The notes under the pieces: model-generated | The model's input: the letters and a program-made list of their open reading frames with translations, nothing else | The model's database searches: none | What the model was told of the DNA's origin: nothing | Assembly (NCBI RefSeq): GCF_025118155.1 | Contig: NW_026251416.1 | Location: forward strand, 186,001 to 250,000 | DNA length: 64,000 nucleotides | Source of the DNA: Cokeromyces recurvatus | Lineage: Eukaryota; Mucoromycota; Mucoromycetes; Mucorales; Mucoraceae | Reading direction: 5' to 3' | Made by a program: the position numbers and the translations under genes | In this document: one piece after another, positions 23,026-35,475 of the stretch | Layout of the letters: every line of letters begins with the position of its first letter | Position numbering within the stretch: position 1 is the first letter of the stretch

Positions 23026-25551
23026 TTATTTTTTATGTGAAGTTTCTTCTTTTTCAGTCAATACATCTTTCCACACATTTTCGGCTTCTTCTTTTTTAAC
23101 ATCTTTAAAGACAGCATTATAAACGTCCTTATAGGTATCGCAAGGAATACCTGTTAATCCTTCTTTAATGTATTCAGGTAATTCATCCCAATCAGCTTGG
23201 TTATCTTTGGGGAAAAGAATCGTAGTCACCTTGGATCGTTTGGCTGCGATTGTTTTTTCTTTTAATCCACCAATTTTCAATACTTTACCTGTTACTGTTA
23301 ATTCACCTGTCATGGCAATATTGCTACTAACTGGTTTATTAAGAGCTAATGAAATTAATGCAGTTGCCATAGTCACGCCAGCAGAGGGACCTATCACAAA
23401 AGAAACAGCATAAATAAAAGAAAAAAAAACAGGACTTTTTTTTTCTTTTTCTTTTTTTCACTTACCATCCTTTGGCACTGCACCAGCTGGGCAATGTAAA
23501 TGAACTTTAGCTTTATCAAAGAATTTATTCTTAGGAAATTCAGTTGCTAATAATGATTTGGCATAGGTATAGGCAATACTAGTAGATTCCTTCATTACAT
23601 CACCTAATTGACCTGTCTTTGAAAGATGAGGAGTCGATTTAGGATTAAGAGAAGATTCAAGTACAGATTCAATATAAAGAGAGCAACCGCCTAATTTATA
23701 TATAAATAAGCCAAATAAATAAATAAATAAATAAAAATCATTATTACAATTTAGAATGAATAAACACTTACCCATACTAGTCCAAGCTAAACCCATAACA
23801 ACACCAGGTGGTGTTTGTTCATAAAGACGTTCAGATTGATAGACTTGAGGACCAACATATTCTTTCAAATTTTCACTTGTAATATCTACATGCACATCCT
23901 TGGGTACAACTAAAGGATTTATCACTTGCTCACTTGTCATCGTTTCCTTTGTCATCTCTTCATTCTCTTTCTTTTCTTCTTTTTCTATCACTTTGTCCTC
24001 TCCAAGTTCTTGTACAACCTTAAAGGCAGCCTTTCTAAACACTTTATCAATATGTTTTTTCAAATTACGAACACCACTTTCACGACAATAGTTCTTGATT
24101 AAAGAATCGATGGCCTCTTGCGTTAAATGAACATTGACGTTTTCAAGACCTGCAGCTACCTTGGCAGCGGGGGCTAGATATTTCTCAGCAATAGCCGCTT
24201 TCTCCTCTGCGATATAACCAGAGAGTTGAATGACCTCCATACGGTCTAATAAGGGACCAGGAATGGTATCCAAGACATTAGCAGTACAAACAAAGAGTAC
24301 CTTGGATAAATCAACAGGGACATCCATATAATGATCCAAGAAACTACTGTTTTGTTCAGGATCTAATAATTCCAAGAGAGCAGATGAGGGATCCCCTTGG
24401 TGTCCTCTTCCAAGTTTGTCAATTTCATCAATCAAGATCAATGGGTTCTCTGTTTGCACCTTTTTAAGGGCTTGAATCACTTTACCGGGCATGGCACCCA
24501 CATAGGTACGTCGATGACCTTTAATCTCTGCTACATCAGTTAATCCACCTACTGAGAATCTAAAGAATTCACGATCAAGGGCACGTGCGATACTCTTACC
24601 GATCGACGTTTTACCTACACCTGGAGGACCAGCCAAACAAAGAATCTTGCCTTCTACTGTTCCTCTTAATTTACCAACGGCAATAAACTCTAAAATTCGA
24701 TCCTTTACATCCTTCAAGCCATAATGATCTTCATCCAATACCTGAGTGGCATGAAGGATATTATAATTTTCTCGTGAACGTCGACCCCATGGAATTTGAG
24801 TGATCCAATCAAGGTAATTCCGTGTTACATTAAACTCAGATGCAGCAGGCTCTAGATGAGCTAATTTATTAATTTCTTCTTCAAATACTTTCTTGACAGT
24901 AGCGGGCATGGCAAGTTGATTTGCTTTTTCCTTAAAGCCTTCTACCAACTTGTCTTTACCATCACTTTCTAAACCAAGTTCCTTTTTGATCCCCTTTAAT
25001 TGTTCCATTAAATAATAATCACGTTGACGTTTAGCTATCTTACTCTCAACATCTTTAGAAATTTTATTTTGAAGTTGAGCATTCATAAGTTCCTTCTTGA
25101 GGACAACGAGTGATTTTTGCAATCTTTCTTCTACTGGTAACGTTTCAAGTACCTCTTGTAATTCGAGTGCCTCACCAGCAGAGACAGCAGCAGCAAAATC
25201 AGCCAACTTGGAAGGTTCATCAAAGACGTTACCAGCCGATTGAGACATGGAAAAGCTTGCAATTTGATCTCTAAACAAAGGATTTAATGAGGCTATTTCC
25301 TTAAAGACAGATACAATTTCAGATGTGACAGCACGAATGTAGGGACTCTTTTTAGAATATTCGGGTTCGACAAAATTCTCAACATTAACAAGGGATACAT
25401 CATAATGATCAGTCAAAAATGAAGTAGCATATTGTGAATTATTTTGATGCCCTTCATCTGACGATGCATATTCATCTAGTTTCGATTCTAAAACGCATGC
25501 CAAAGAGTTAGATGATGATGATAGAAAAAAAAAAAAAGATTTGTTTTTTAT

Positions 25552-25597
<46 letters not shown>

Positions 25598-26529
25598 TCT
25601 TAGATACAATCATGCTATGATTGATCTTACCTACCTAAATTATTATGTTGTTTATCTTCATGCTCTCCCAATACTTCTTCTGTAGTGATTACCTCCTTAA
25701 CAGCCGCCACACTAGGGTCACTTTTTTGATGAGCGGGTAATAATTCATTAATTTTAATTCGTCTATGAGGATACAAGACAGCCGTCAGGCCTGAATCTTC
25801 TTTTCCCGCCGATGCGGGGAAAACACTTGTAATCTGAGCAAAGACACCAACCTTATGAACCTGGTCTAGTGTCGTGATCGTATCCACATCCAATGCCTCA
25901 TCTTTTAATAGAAATGCGCCAACATAAGGTTGACCTCGTTTCATTAATTCCTTGATAGCAGCTGTCACTGTAGGCTCCTTGATCACGACCGCCTTATAAA
26001 ATCCAGGGAATAAAGGACGACCCGCGATAGGTAATGCTAAAACCTGAGGATATACCTCGGGTACAGTAGGTTTTTGAAGTTGATTATCTACTACATCCCA
26101 AGAATGATTCTTTGAAGACTTTCCATCACCGTTATTATTATTATTACTACTACTTCCGCCACCATTTGCTGAATTAGAAGAATGACCTCCATTGTTAGCA
26201 GGAGGGGGTGTTTGATCTGAAGGGTTATTTTTAGGATCGCGATCTTTCAACTCAAATGCTGAAACAGAAGAAGCTTCACGTTTCAAAACGGCTGCATGTC
26301 GAATAGGTGATAATCCAATACAAAATGAATTGGCATTATCTCCAAGAAGAGCTCTTTTTACGTTTTGTCCACCCCAAATAGAAATAGGGTGTTGACTGCG
26401 ACATGTCGAAAAATGACGTAAATTTAAAGGTTTCGTTGTCACAGGTGATTGTAACTGTGACCAAATAGCTTGATTGACTTTTGATCGAGGGATTGTTTTT
26501 GATACATGAATTAGAAACGAATGACTCAT
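23026..26529 (-). CDS. PIM1: Mitochondrial Lon protease (PIM1/LONP1)
   Basis: Four exons (26529-25635, 25487-23772, 23690-23466, 23390-23026) give 1066 aa. The N-terminus has a mitochondrial presequence ([17 protein letters not shown], basic and lacking acids), then a Gly/Ser/Asn-rich linker and the Lon N domain from about [19 protein letters not shown]. The AAA+ module shows Walker A GPPGVGKT, Walker B LILIDEID, and the [12 protein letters not shown] loop. The protease domain has the catalytic Ser in [12 protein letters not shown], recovered only by joining exons 3 and 4, and the Lys in TGKVLKIGG. Lon degrades misfolded and oxidised matrix proteins in an ATP-dependent hexamer. An in-frame open stretch runs upstream to 26727, but it is T-rich and lacks presequence character, so I start at 26529. 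Confidence 0.95.
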
Positions 26530-27174
26530 GGAACTAAAAGAAAAAAAAAAAGGAAAAAAAAAAAGATAGACTTGTTCTTGATACAAAAAAAAGAAAAGAA
26601 AAGAAAATGTGGATAAGCAATAATAATTCACTTTCAGCCCAGCTGTTGACGAAGACGAGGTAGAAATTACTACATCACTTGCTGATTGGTTCGGTTCTTT
26701 AATAAGGCATGCTTCAATCCCCTTCAAAATGTGGAGGAGATGAAATAATAATACGTGAGAATATAATGGGGGAGGTTATATAAATAAACTATGAGGATAA
26801 AAATGACTATTAAAAAGGGAAAAAGAAATAACCGTGATAAAAAGCCTTTTTCTTCCTTAAATGACTACCAAATTAAACTTTATTACTCAACAATTTCTCT
26901 TTTTAATGTGTGAAATGGCAGAATAACTTGTCTTTGAATAACAAAAAAAAAAAAAAGGTTTATTATTTTATAAATAAGTGTTGAACGGTATAAAAAGAAG
27001 AAAAAAAAATAAAGTGTAACGTATATAAAAAAAAACAAATTATATAAAAAATATTAAAGTTATTACAAATAACTATAATTTTATGTGTTGAACATATACA
27101 AAAAGGTTTATCCAAAGGGTTAAACCTTAAAAAGTAAAAAATATAAGGGGAAGGAAATAAATGTACATAAAAAA
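26530..27174. other. Intergenic between Lon start and GATA factor end
   Basis: Holds the Lon upstream region and GATA 3' flank. On the minus strand an ATG at 26727 is open in frame with the Lon start but passes through a Phe-rich, T-tract-coded stretch. It is probably 5' UTR sequence. Confidence 0.5.
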
Positions 27175-28302
27175 TCATTCCTGTTGAGAAAGAAGAATGG
27201 AACGTAAAATAGCACAACGGCGTTCAAGCATGTCTAAAAATCCATGCATTTGTTGCGTATTCATACGACTGAGCAATGATTTAAAACGACTGTCATCAAT
27301 TTCGGTCCATTCCTTAGGTTGTTGCGCAACAGGTGGAAACAAAGCTACTTTCTTGTTTACTTGCTTATTTACATCTTCTTCTTCTTCTTCACGACTACGC
27401 TTCTTGTTATTTGAAGTGGCTACATCAATAGGTAAGGCTGTTTGTTTACTTTGTTCTAACTTGATAGTAATATCACAAGCAGGACAAACGAATTCACCTT
27501 GATCGTTCTTTTGAGCGTTCAATTGATGGCAACGATTGCATTCTTGTTGATTAAGGATAGAAAGTAAATGAGTAGCCATCAAGTCACTGTTAGTAGTAGT
27601 AGCAGTAGCAGCAGAAGCAGAAGCAGAAGCAACAACAGTAGTAGCAGCATTTACAATAGAGTTAGGACTCGTAGCATTAACAGTTGCTTGATGCTTATTG
27701 GATTGTTGTTGCTTTTGACGAACATGAAGAGGACGATGAGTACCATATTGCTTGTAATAAAGACCACAAGCATTACAAAGAGAGTGAGCTCTATCAGGAG
27801 TACGTCGCCAAAGTGGAGTCTTGGTAACATGGCAATTGTAACACTCTAATTGTCGAGGAGGTCGATATGCTTTCGACTTATGCTGAGGTAACTTTTGATG
27901 GACAGAAGAAGGAGTAATAGGCGGTGTTGTTATAACATCCATAGTAGAAGAAATTGTATTCTTCTTTTCTTCATCAAACTTTACAAATTGATCTAAATTC
28001 TCTAGAGTATTATTATTACTATTACTATTCTGGTCATAAATGGCAGCAAGTGACTGAAGAAGAGAAATAGGAATATTTTGCAAGACAGTTGGGTCAATCA
28101 CAGAGAAGTTAGAATGGATCGTCTCTGGACTGTCAAGAGAATCAGTAGATGAAGCAGGAGAAGGAAAAGTTGTATCGATGACAGACGATGGTGAAAACTG
28201 TTGCTGACAATGATTATCTTGAAGGAAGCTAGCAAGTAAATGATCCTTTCCAAAAATACTGGGAGAATCAGATAAAAGCAAATAATCGTCAGATTCAGTC
28301 AT
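27175..28302 (-). CDS. GATA-type zinc-finger transcription factor
   Basis: Single exon, 375 aa, starting [16 protein letters not shown]. The open frame extends 33 codons further upstream, but those codons come from AT-rich leader and look like a spurious hydrophobic stretch, so the ATG at 28302 is preferred. The GATA finger (about residues 152-185) is CYNC-18 residues-CNAC, followed by [16 protein letters not shown], which fits the loop-18 (IVb-like) fungal class. A second Cys pair set, CNRC-14-CPAC near residue 265, looks like a zinc ribbon. The rest is Ser/Asn/Ala-rich, with a basic [10 protein letters not shown] region and a C-terminal helical segment. It presumably binds GATA sites in the nucleus; the target process (nitrogen, light, iron or development) is not inferable. 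Confidence 0.9.
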   Translation of the reverse strand: MTESDDYLLLSDSPSIFGKDHLLASFLQDNHCQQQFSPSSVIDTTFPSPASSTDSLDSPETIHSNFSVIDPTVLQNIPISLLQSLAAIYDQNSNSNNNTLENLDQFVKFDEEKKNTISSTMDVITTPPITPSSVHQKLPQHKSKAYRPPRQLECYNCHVTKTPLWRRTPDRAHSLCNACGLYYKQYGTHRPLHVRQKQQQSNKHQATVNATSPNSIVNAATTVVASASASAATATTTNSDLMATHLLSILNQQECNRCHQLNAQKNDQGEFVCPACDITIKLEQSKQTALPIDVATSNNKKRSREEEEEDVNKQVNKKVALFPPVAQQPKEWTEIDDSRFKSLLSRMNTQQMHGFLDMLERRCAILRSILLSQQE

Positions 28303-29121
28303 AATTAAATTCAAATTGTTCAGTGTGCGTGTAAATAAAAAAGTGGTAAAAAAAATATAAAATAAAAACGTTACAAAGAGTAAACGTTTATATAAAAACA
28401 AAAAAATCGATTTTTTAGTTTTTAAAAGAAAAAGGAGGAGGTTTGTAAAGAAGAAGCGACTAACTAAACTTCAATTACTACAATAAAAAATTCGATTCTG
28501 GTTTTTTTAAGAAAAAAAAAGAAAAAGGAAAAAGAATTTAAAACAAAAAAAATAAATAAAACATAATCAATTTATACCAGTAAAGTGGTTGCATCAGCAG
28601 CAGTAGTAGTTATAGTTGAAAGTAATACAGATATTTTCCAGCTCCGATTTGTTTTAGAATTTGATTTATATCATGAGTCATAATTTTCTTAGGGGAATGA
28701 TTTATGGTTGAAGTAAATGATTGGAAGCGAGTTTTAATTCCTTAGGCTTGTATGCGTATACATGAAAAAAAGCGGCCGTGATCATTAGGTACAAATCTTA
28801 TCTTAACCATCCAATCATAACAGTAATGTTAATCAATCAAAATAAGTTTCATTAACTATCTTTATAAACTGTACTTTACCCCCCCAAAAAAAAATAAATA
28901 AATAAATAAATATAAACCCAATTATAGACAATAAGAGTTTAAAGAAATATAAACTTTTGATCTACAACTTTAAAAGCAAGAAATAACTATAGTTTATTAA
29001 TAAATAACGCGAAAAAAATAGATATTTTGTGTAGCAGCAGTCACCTATTAAATCTACTGGTTTTTGTATAAATATTTAGACATACTTTTTTTTTTCTACC
29101 GAGATGAATAAAACTTGGCTG
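28303..29121. other. GATA gene upstream region, up to the palindrome edge
   Basis: About 0.8 kb without gene. The leader has poly-A/T tracts and GCAGCAGTAGTAG-like repeats (28592-28612). Bases 29103-29121 (ATGAATAAAACTTGGCTGG, ending one base into the arm) recur inverted near 53263-53281. Confidence 0.5.
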
Positions 29122-29930
29122 GACAGATATTAGTAAAATATCAAGATTATTTTAAACTCATTTATTATGATCATGCTCAGTATAGTGCAATGAACGTCGC
29201 TGCTAAAGATAGCATGGCTGACAATGAGTTGGAAGAAACAGAAGACAACCTTGTCAACTTGATACTTGAAAAGGGAAGACTTTTAGCTAGTTCAAATAAA
29301 GTACGACTGTTACTCTCACGTTCAAATTACTGGCTTCATTCACAGTTTATAGGTGGAGGGTTGCCTTGTACCTGAAGCTGCAAAGAAGGCAAATATTCCT
29401 CGTATCACAGCCTATAGAACGAGGAATGAATTTAACGAAAGTGGTGGTAAAGAACTTCCTGGATTAAAAAAAAACCAAAAAAAAAAAAAAAAAAAAAAAC
29501 GGGAAAAGGAACTAATACAGATCATATTCTTATCTTCTTTTGAAAAAGATGTTGGATGTAATGGTTATAAAGAAGGAATGAAAAAGATATTATGTTGTGA
29601 TGGACAACATAAGGATCCATGACAATAGTCGAGTACCTGTTTGCATTGAAGTAAGAGGTCATAAACCTTGGTTTTTTGCCCCCCTTCACTCACCATTACT
29701 CAATCCAATTAAAGAGTTTGAGTCTAAAGTAAAACAGTATATCAAAAGACATCCTTTAGACTCTCATAATACCTTGACCTCTTGAATAATGGCTGCTTGT
29801 CAGACAGTCTCTTGCAAAGACTGTATTAGGTGGATAAGACACGCAAAATACTTCTGGGATCGATGTTTGAACGAAAGAAACATTGTCTTTAATAAATATA
29901 TAAACTATTTTTTAATCATCTCATACTTTT
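29122..29930 (+). pseudogene. Decayed IS630/Tc1-type transposase (left arm)
   Basis: Fragments in different frames read like an IS630/Tc1 transposase. An N-terminal helix-turn-helix part reads LVPEAAKKANIPRITAYRTR. After a poly-A disrupted segment come a VMDN-like DDE region (MMDNIRIHDNSRVPV) and a PLHSPLLNPIKEFESKVK block. A tail with WIRHAKYFWDRCLNE follows. The final acidic DDE residue region has NPIKEFE instead of the usual NPIEEFW. Frameshifts, an A run (29477-29498) and a missing middle make it inactive. Confidence 0.65.
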
Positions 29931-30192
29931 TATTTTCTGGGAGATCGATTCCAGCAGCTTTCCATTCTGTTATTATTTTGTAATGAAGGCCAATGGTTCT
30001 TATGGAATCTCTACTCATTGTGCATATACTTGAATTTTTCAAGGACAGCCTGATTCTCTTTCACGTACTTTTACAGTCCCACTTTCAAATATACAATGTT
30101 CTGGAAACATTGTACAAAGCTCTTCTCATTTCATATTAACTGTCATTCATGGATTTTTATCAACCAAATCAATAAAGGAAATACATATGTTC

Positions 30193-30764
30193 CTATGTAA
30201 TATTGATATTGTTTGCCTTAGGAAACCTAATATTCTTCTCAGATGACCTTTTTGCATAAGCAACAGGTATGACAGCTCCATTGCTTTTATTCCATTGCTT
30301 AAATATTTCATATGCAGTAGACCAAGGAATAAAACAGGCTCTTATGTACTTAGCAACAGAACTACCCTGTTCCTGCATAAGATGAATGAATTGCTTGATA
30401 TTTACAGAACCATGATATTTGCAGGAAAATTTCTGCTGGTATCATTATATTATGTTTAATCATAAATTATATTTCCTCTGCCTCAACTTCGTCTTTAGGC
30501 ACAAGGACAACATCGTCCTTTACTTCCATGTTTCGAGGCACATTTTACTCATCAGCTAATAACAGTAATTTGCCATAAGTAATTTGCAGGATTCTTATCA
30601 AGATCTATTGCATCAACAATTCCCTCAACTTGGAGTCCATCCATTACTATTTCATCTGCCACTTTATAATGTTCCTCCATGTTAATGTCAAAAAAGAAAG
30701 TTAACATCTTTGAAATAATTTTTTTTACAGATGTTTGAAAATAAATTCTTATTTGTTTACACAA
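30193..30764 (-). pseudogene. Second transposase remnant, opposite orientation (left arm)
   Basis: Two short frames on the minus strand. One (30764-30552) contains MEEHYKVADEIVMDGLQVEG. The other (30378-30193) contains QEQGSSVAKYIRACFIPWST followed by AYEIFKQWNKSNG, resembling the N-terminal HTH of Tc1/IS630-like transposases. Stops lie between them. No catalytic part is present. The assignment rests on weak resemblance and context. Confidence 0.4.
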
Positions 30765-31130
30765 TTATTAAGAAATGATAACATGTCTTTTATTCTTCAA
30801 AACTTTCCAATATGTGGTAATAGCGGTTATTAAGAAGAAATGAAGTTATGTAATAAGACAAGTTAAGAAATGGGACTTTATTAAACTCTTTTTATTAGAA
30901 ATAAGGAAGAAGAAAAGTATGTTTATAGAAAACGGGGTTACAAATTAATGTAATATATAACTCGACTGAGTATTAAATTAAATATTACGTCATATTAATT
31001 CGTCATCAAGTTTTTAACTGATCAGGCTTTGCAAAAAAACAAATTTTTTTTATTTTTTTTATTTTACCTCTTCATCTACAATACACTTTTAGGAAAGTAT
31101 CAACATTATTATTTGCATCTATTGTAAGAC

Positions 31131-31531
31131 TGTAGCTTGATTGAAAGATGACCAATGCCCTCGTTTGTTGAAGGACTTGAAATTCAAACGACCGGCTAGC
31201 TCAGATTGGTGGTGAGAGGCTTGATCGCTATCCTTGCGTTGACCGAGCCCTCATATTGTAGTGGTATTTATACCGTTGCCTTATGACATGCGGCCTCTCC
31301 TACCAATATTGCTTACAATGTTAAAGATGCTAAGATGGACTGTGGCTTGATTGAAAGATGACCAATGCCCTCGTTTGTTGAAGGACTTTGAAATTCAAAC
31401 GACCGGCTAGCTCAGATTGGTGGTGAGAGGCTTGATCGCTATCCTTGCGTTGACCGAGCCCTCATATTGTGGTGGTATTTATACCGTTGCCTTATGACAT
31501 GCAGCCTCTCCTGCCAATATTGCCATCTTTT
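31131..31531 (+). repeat. Tandem dimer of a tRNA-like (SINE-like) repeat, left arm
   Basis: Two nearly identical units of about 210 bases (starting 31131 and 31341) differ by a few substitutions and a T indel. Each holds TAGCTCAGATTGG (31197-31209 and 31408-31420), a near-perfect pol III A box. It is followed 44 bases later by GACCGAGCCC, which resembles a B box/T-arm with two changed bases. That spacing matches a tRNA. The second unit ends at a long T-rich tract. A complete cloverleaf with matching acceptor strands is not present, so this is a tRNA-derived repeat rather than a working tRNA. Confidence 0.6.
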
Positions 31532-32075
31532 TTATTTATTCATTTTTTTATTTTATTTTTTTTTTCTTTTAAATCGCGATTGCTAACACTATTTCTCTTA
31601 AAATATACGCGTAGGAAATATCTATCAAAATTTTATTGGTGTGATAATCACGTATAATATTACTTTACTAAAGTCTGTCTAACTGAATAAACGCGGTGTC
31701 AAGACTGCTTATAGTACGGTAGCCGACAATCCTTAATGAGCTACATTCACATTTGTGCTTTACACTACTTGTCAATCTTATGTGGTCTCGCAACTCATCT
31801 CTACTGATTATTCATGAATCATATACTTAACAATATAGTTCCTTTCGATCTAAATGACTTTAAATCATCAAGTGTTTGACATCTTTTTAAATAAAATTCA
31901 ATGGCTATTGACAAACAGAGCTCCTGCTTTTGTATTTGAAGCTTATGAAAAGTCATATCAGTTGAACAGTTTGAAGAGAGCTTGTTCAGTGTAACTTGAA
32001 GACTAGTATCAATCAAAAATCTTGATCTTAAAATTAGTTCCTTATCTGCTTTCTAAAACTGCTTTGATAATCATG

Positions 32076-33100
32076 GAAAATCAGACTACATAGACATACG
32101 TCTTTTAAACAATTAATATTATTCGATTTTCCGATGTTAATGGCTTCTCTAATTGCTAAATAACTCCCTAATCAGAAGTTACACTGCAAGCAATGAGTAT
32201 ATCTTGTAAAAAATATAATACAGGATATAATCCAATTTTAGCAGTGATTTTTAAATGTTATTATTTTAATCACTTTTTATTATAAAATGTTTAAATAAAA
32301 ATAATATTATATCTTGGAGGTTATAATAGTATTCATGTATCCAAAAAAAAGTGTATCTCTACTGCCATTTTCTATCATTTTATTTAATTTTTAATTTTAC
32401 AGCTATTTTGGCTGTAGACCAGGAATTTCCTTTATCCGGCATTTTCGCCAATAAAATTACATAAAATGAAAAAAAAGATAAAAATTGCGGATTCTGAAAA
32501 AGTACTTTAACATTTTTTTTATTTTATTTTTTATTTTTTTTTTTTATTCCCCACAAATTTTATATGCGTAACTTTAATTATAGGCTTATAAAATGTAAAT
32601 TACATTTCAATAATGTAAAATACATTGCAATTGTTTCAAATCATACTTGATGTTTTTTTTTCTCACCAAAAAAAAAAAAAATAGTACACGTAATATAATA
32701 AAAATATGTATTATAATTATATAAATAAAATAAAGAATTTTTATTATATGTATATAAAAAAAGATGTTTAATTAAATTGCATTCAATCTAATCTATTTTG
32801 CATTTCAATTAGATCATGTAATGTGTTGATTTATTAATTAACTTTAATTTTGAAATGAAGAAAAAAAAAAACTATTCGCGAATGTTAATTAAAGCAATTC
32901 CATTATTAGTGATTATATACATTTGTTAACAATTAGTGAATTTAGAGAAAAATAAAAACAAGATTTAGCAATTATACAATTAATGTAGTTGTGTTCATTT
33001 CAATTAAATTCCTTTTTTTTTCTTTTTTTTTAAAAAAAAAAATTCAAATTTAATACCCCCTAGTAAAATTATTTTATATTTTACTTTTTTTATTCTTTAT
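32076..33100. other. AT-rich spacer inside the palindrome loop
   Basis: No gene seen; many A/T homopolymers. Around 32200-32260 there is similarity to the CTTGTAAAAAATATA repeats near 34855. Confidence 0.5.
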
Positions 33101-33106
33101 TTAACA

Positions 33107-34290
33107 ATGACCAACATTACCGACATTGACAAATGCAAATGTTCTGCAATCAGCTCAAAAAAAAAGCCTTAAAGACTTTACTATATATTTTCAAGAGGTA
33201 ATTACTACAATTACAAGAGTAATGACATCTCCATTGTTTAATGAAGATGACATTGGTAAATGAATTAACACATGTAATTAACAATTCTCAAATATTTTTA
33301 GTAAAGGATATTATTGTTCAAAGTAACAGACATTTTGAAAGGTAAAAGATAATAAGTTAGTGCAAAAAAATATAAATGTATTGCTAAGACTTTTTACATT
33401 GTATATATAAAGTTTGCTGCTATTCAATAATTTAGTTCGTTTCATTTCAAAAGCGGACCGAAAAAAAACTTTAAATAAAAAAAAAGAGGTAATCACATCC
33501 TTTTTTCCTTTTTTTTCATTTTTTAATACATTCGTTAAACTACTAATTTTATTTTATTGTAATAGATGTTCATTTTAATATTAATAGCTATTACTCTTTT
33601 TTATATATGTATTTAAATTATAGGTCTTTGTTGATTATTTCAAATGGTAAGTATTTACATTATTTTGAAAATATATGTATCTTTTTTTTTAATTTTTCTC
33701 TTTTCTTAAATCAAAAACAACTAAAATGAAACAATTAAATAGGTATGTGTTGGTCTTTATTATGCAGTAGCAATATTTGATTCAGATCCACAACAAAGAC
33801 TTGTATTATTTATCTATTGAAAAAAGGTATATAAAATAACACCTTTATCTTTAACTATTTCAATATGTGTATTAACAATTCTTTATATAACAGGGAGGTC
33901 AAGTACAAGTGTACATCATTCTAATGTAACATTGAAAGGTATAGTGTGGAAAAAAAAATAATAATACCCGAGATTTAACTAATATTCTTTTCTCTGCAGC
34001 ACAAACATAGATCTAGCCTTTTGTATTTTTTTTTTTTTTTTTTGGTAAATATGATATTTCTATACTTTATCATATGTTAGCTTTTATTAATTATTTATTC
34101 TATTAATAGTGTATGCTTCTTTTGTAAATGGAATACTTTTCTGTTGATCACTTCAATTGCTACTATTTTTTGTTTTTGTTCTGTATGATAATCCTTGCAA
34201 TCTCTGGGCTCTTTTTCTTTTTTTTTCTTTTCCCAAAGGGTTCTTTAATCAATGACCATGTTATCAATAGAATACGTATTCAAGGTAAGT
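33107..34290 (+). pseudogene. Possible decayed spliced gene(s), unidentified
   Basis: Several short open pieces bordered by intron-like GT...AG signals lie on the plus strand. One is an open piece reading LKDFTIYFQEVITTITRVM, continuing NEDDI and, across a candidate splice at 33254/33301, VKDIIVQSNRHFE. Others are the pieces around 33744-33941 with DSDPQQR and, across a splice, GRSSTSVHHSNVTLK. A membrane-like piece at 34128-34284 ends in VINRIRIQ. The second set is faintly reminiscent of cytochrome oxidase subunit VII/VIIa small proteins, but I cannot assemble an uninterrupted reading frame. Identity unproven. Confidence 0.2.
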
Positions 34291-34639
34291 GTAATATTTT
34301 ACATGTAATGCTTATAGCATACTCTTTTATTATTATATTATTATTTTATTGTTATTATTATTATTTGATATGTACCAATTTTTTATGTAATAAATAAATA
34401 AAAAAAAAGTAAATAAAAAGCCACATTTTTTGTAAACAATGTATTTAATAATGTCCAATAAAGAAAGGCAATAAAGAAGCCTATTTAATATAAATAAAGC
34501 CTGAAAGGGAATAAAATACCATCTATATAACCCAATAATGTATAACCATGTTTTGATGAGTCATGAAGCATAAAGCCAATGATAAACAACATGGTATGTA
34601 AAATATTAGCAAATGAAAAGCAATTATAAAGTACAGGAT

Positions 34640-34900
34640 TTAATCAAAACTTGTAAAAAACAGTACATGAAATATGTAAACCCTGTGTGTATCTTGTAGA
34701 AAAAAGTACAAGAAATGTTCAAAACTTGTATATATCCTGTAGAAAAAGTGCAAGATTTGTTTATATCTTGGTTATATCTTGTATGATTTTGAGGCAGGAT
34801 TTATACATATCTTGTACATATATCTTACAAGATATAAACAAATCCTTTGTTATATCTTGTAAAAAATATACTCAGATGATTGCAGTGTTAAAATTGTAAT
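34640..34900. repeat. Cluster of degenerate TATATCTTGTA repeats
   Basis: The motif ATATCTTGTA or its variants (CTTGTAGAAAAA, ATCTTGTACATA, and inverted ACAAGATATAAACAAATCC) recurs about eight times within 260 bases, in both orientations, giving self-complementary segments (for example AAGATTTGTTTATATCTTG against CAAGATATAAACAAATC). It may be the end of a transposable element. Confidence 0.45.
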
Positions 34901-35129
34901 CCAATTTTATATAAATAGCACACATCATTTCTAAATTTTTGTGTGAACCTTCGCAAAATTAGTATGAAACCCTTCTCAAGAGACCATTACATAAACTTAA
35001 CATACTATGGAGTTGGAAATAAACTGCACTAACTATCGACCTTTAATGGAGTATTATTCTGGAATTGAAACCGAAGCCATAAACTAAGTCTATAAATACG
35101 GTGAAATCATCGCTTACTAAGTGCATCTC

Positions 35130-35475
35130 TCCCTTTGGTATTATTAATCTCTCTAAGGTCAAAACTCTTCAACAAAGTGATGTTGATTAACTCGAAAAAG
35201 AATTCTTTAAATCCAAATTGAAAAAAAAAAAGGCCGGAGTTGAGACAAAGAAAAAGCTTTTGAAGAAGGGTAAATCAATTTCCCATGTTATTAAATTCGT
35301 TCAAGTCGTTATGGATATGCTTGATAAACATGATAAGAATGGGCTTTATATTGTCATGGATAACTACAATATACATCACACTACTTTTGTAGTTGAGGTC
35401 ATAACTAATAGAGGATACAAATCTTTGTTTATGCCTCCCTATTTACCCTATTGAAGAATGTTGGTCAAAATTTCT
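35130..35475 (+). pseudogene. DDE transposase remnant (IS630/Tc1-like)
   Basis: Broken frames contain LKKGKSISHVIKFVQVVMD, then the catalytic strand GLYIVMDNYNIHHTTF, and MPPYLP fused after a small deletion to IEECWSK, i.e. the DDE/D motif region. The NP of the usual FLNPIEE has been lost. No N-terminal HTH is nearby, and the remnant abuts the start of the next gene. Confidence 0.7.

Larger units (their letters stand above)
29122..32075. repeat. Left arm of large inverted repeat
   Basis: This segment reappears as its reverse complement at 43305-46258. Corresponding positions always sum to 75380 over at least six landmarks from end to end, so no net indel separates the 2,954-base arms, and the stretches I compared base by base were identical. 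The outer edge is abrupt (GACAGATATTAG). At the inner edge identity stops after GATAATCATG, though a degraded match (AATCAGACT) follows. The arm contains two decayed transposase remnants and a tandem tRNA-like repeat. Confidence 0.92.

Noticed and set aside
26530..26727. Alternative upstream start of Lon (in-frame ATG at 26727)
   Set aside because: The added residues are Ser- and Phe-rich from T tracts and would place the basic mitochondrial presequence internally.
28303..28401. N-terminal hydrophobic extension of the GATA factor
   Set aside because: A membrane-like leader is implausible for a nuclear factor and derives from AT-rich 5' sequence.
31131..31260. Functional tRNA gene
   Set aside because: A box is good, but acceptor strands do not pair, the T-loop is altered and no anticodon arm is convincing; better explained as a tRNA-derived repeat.
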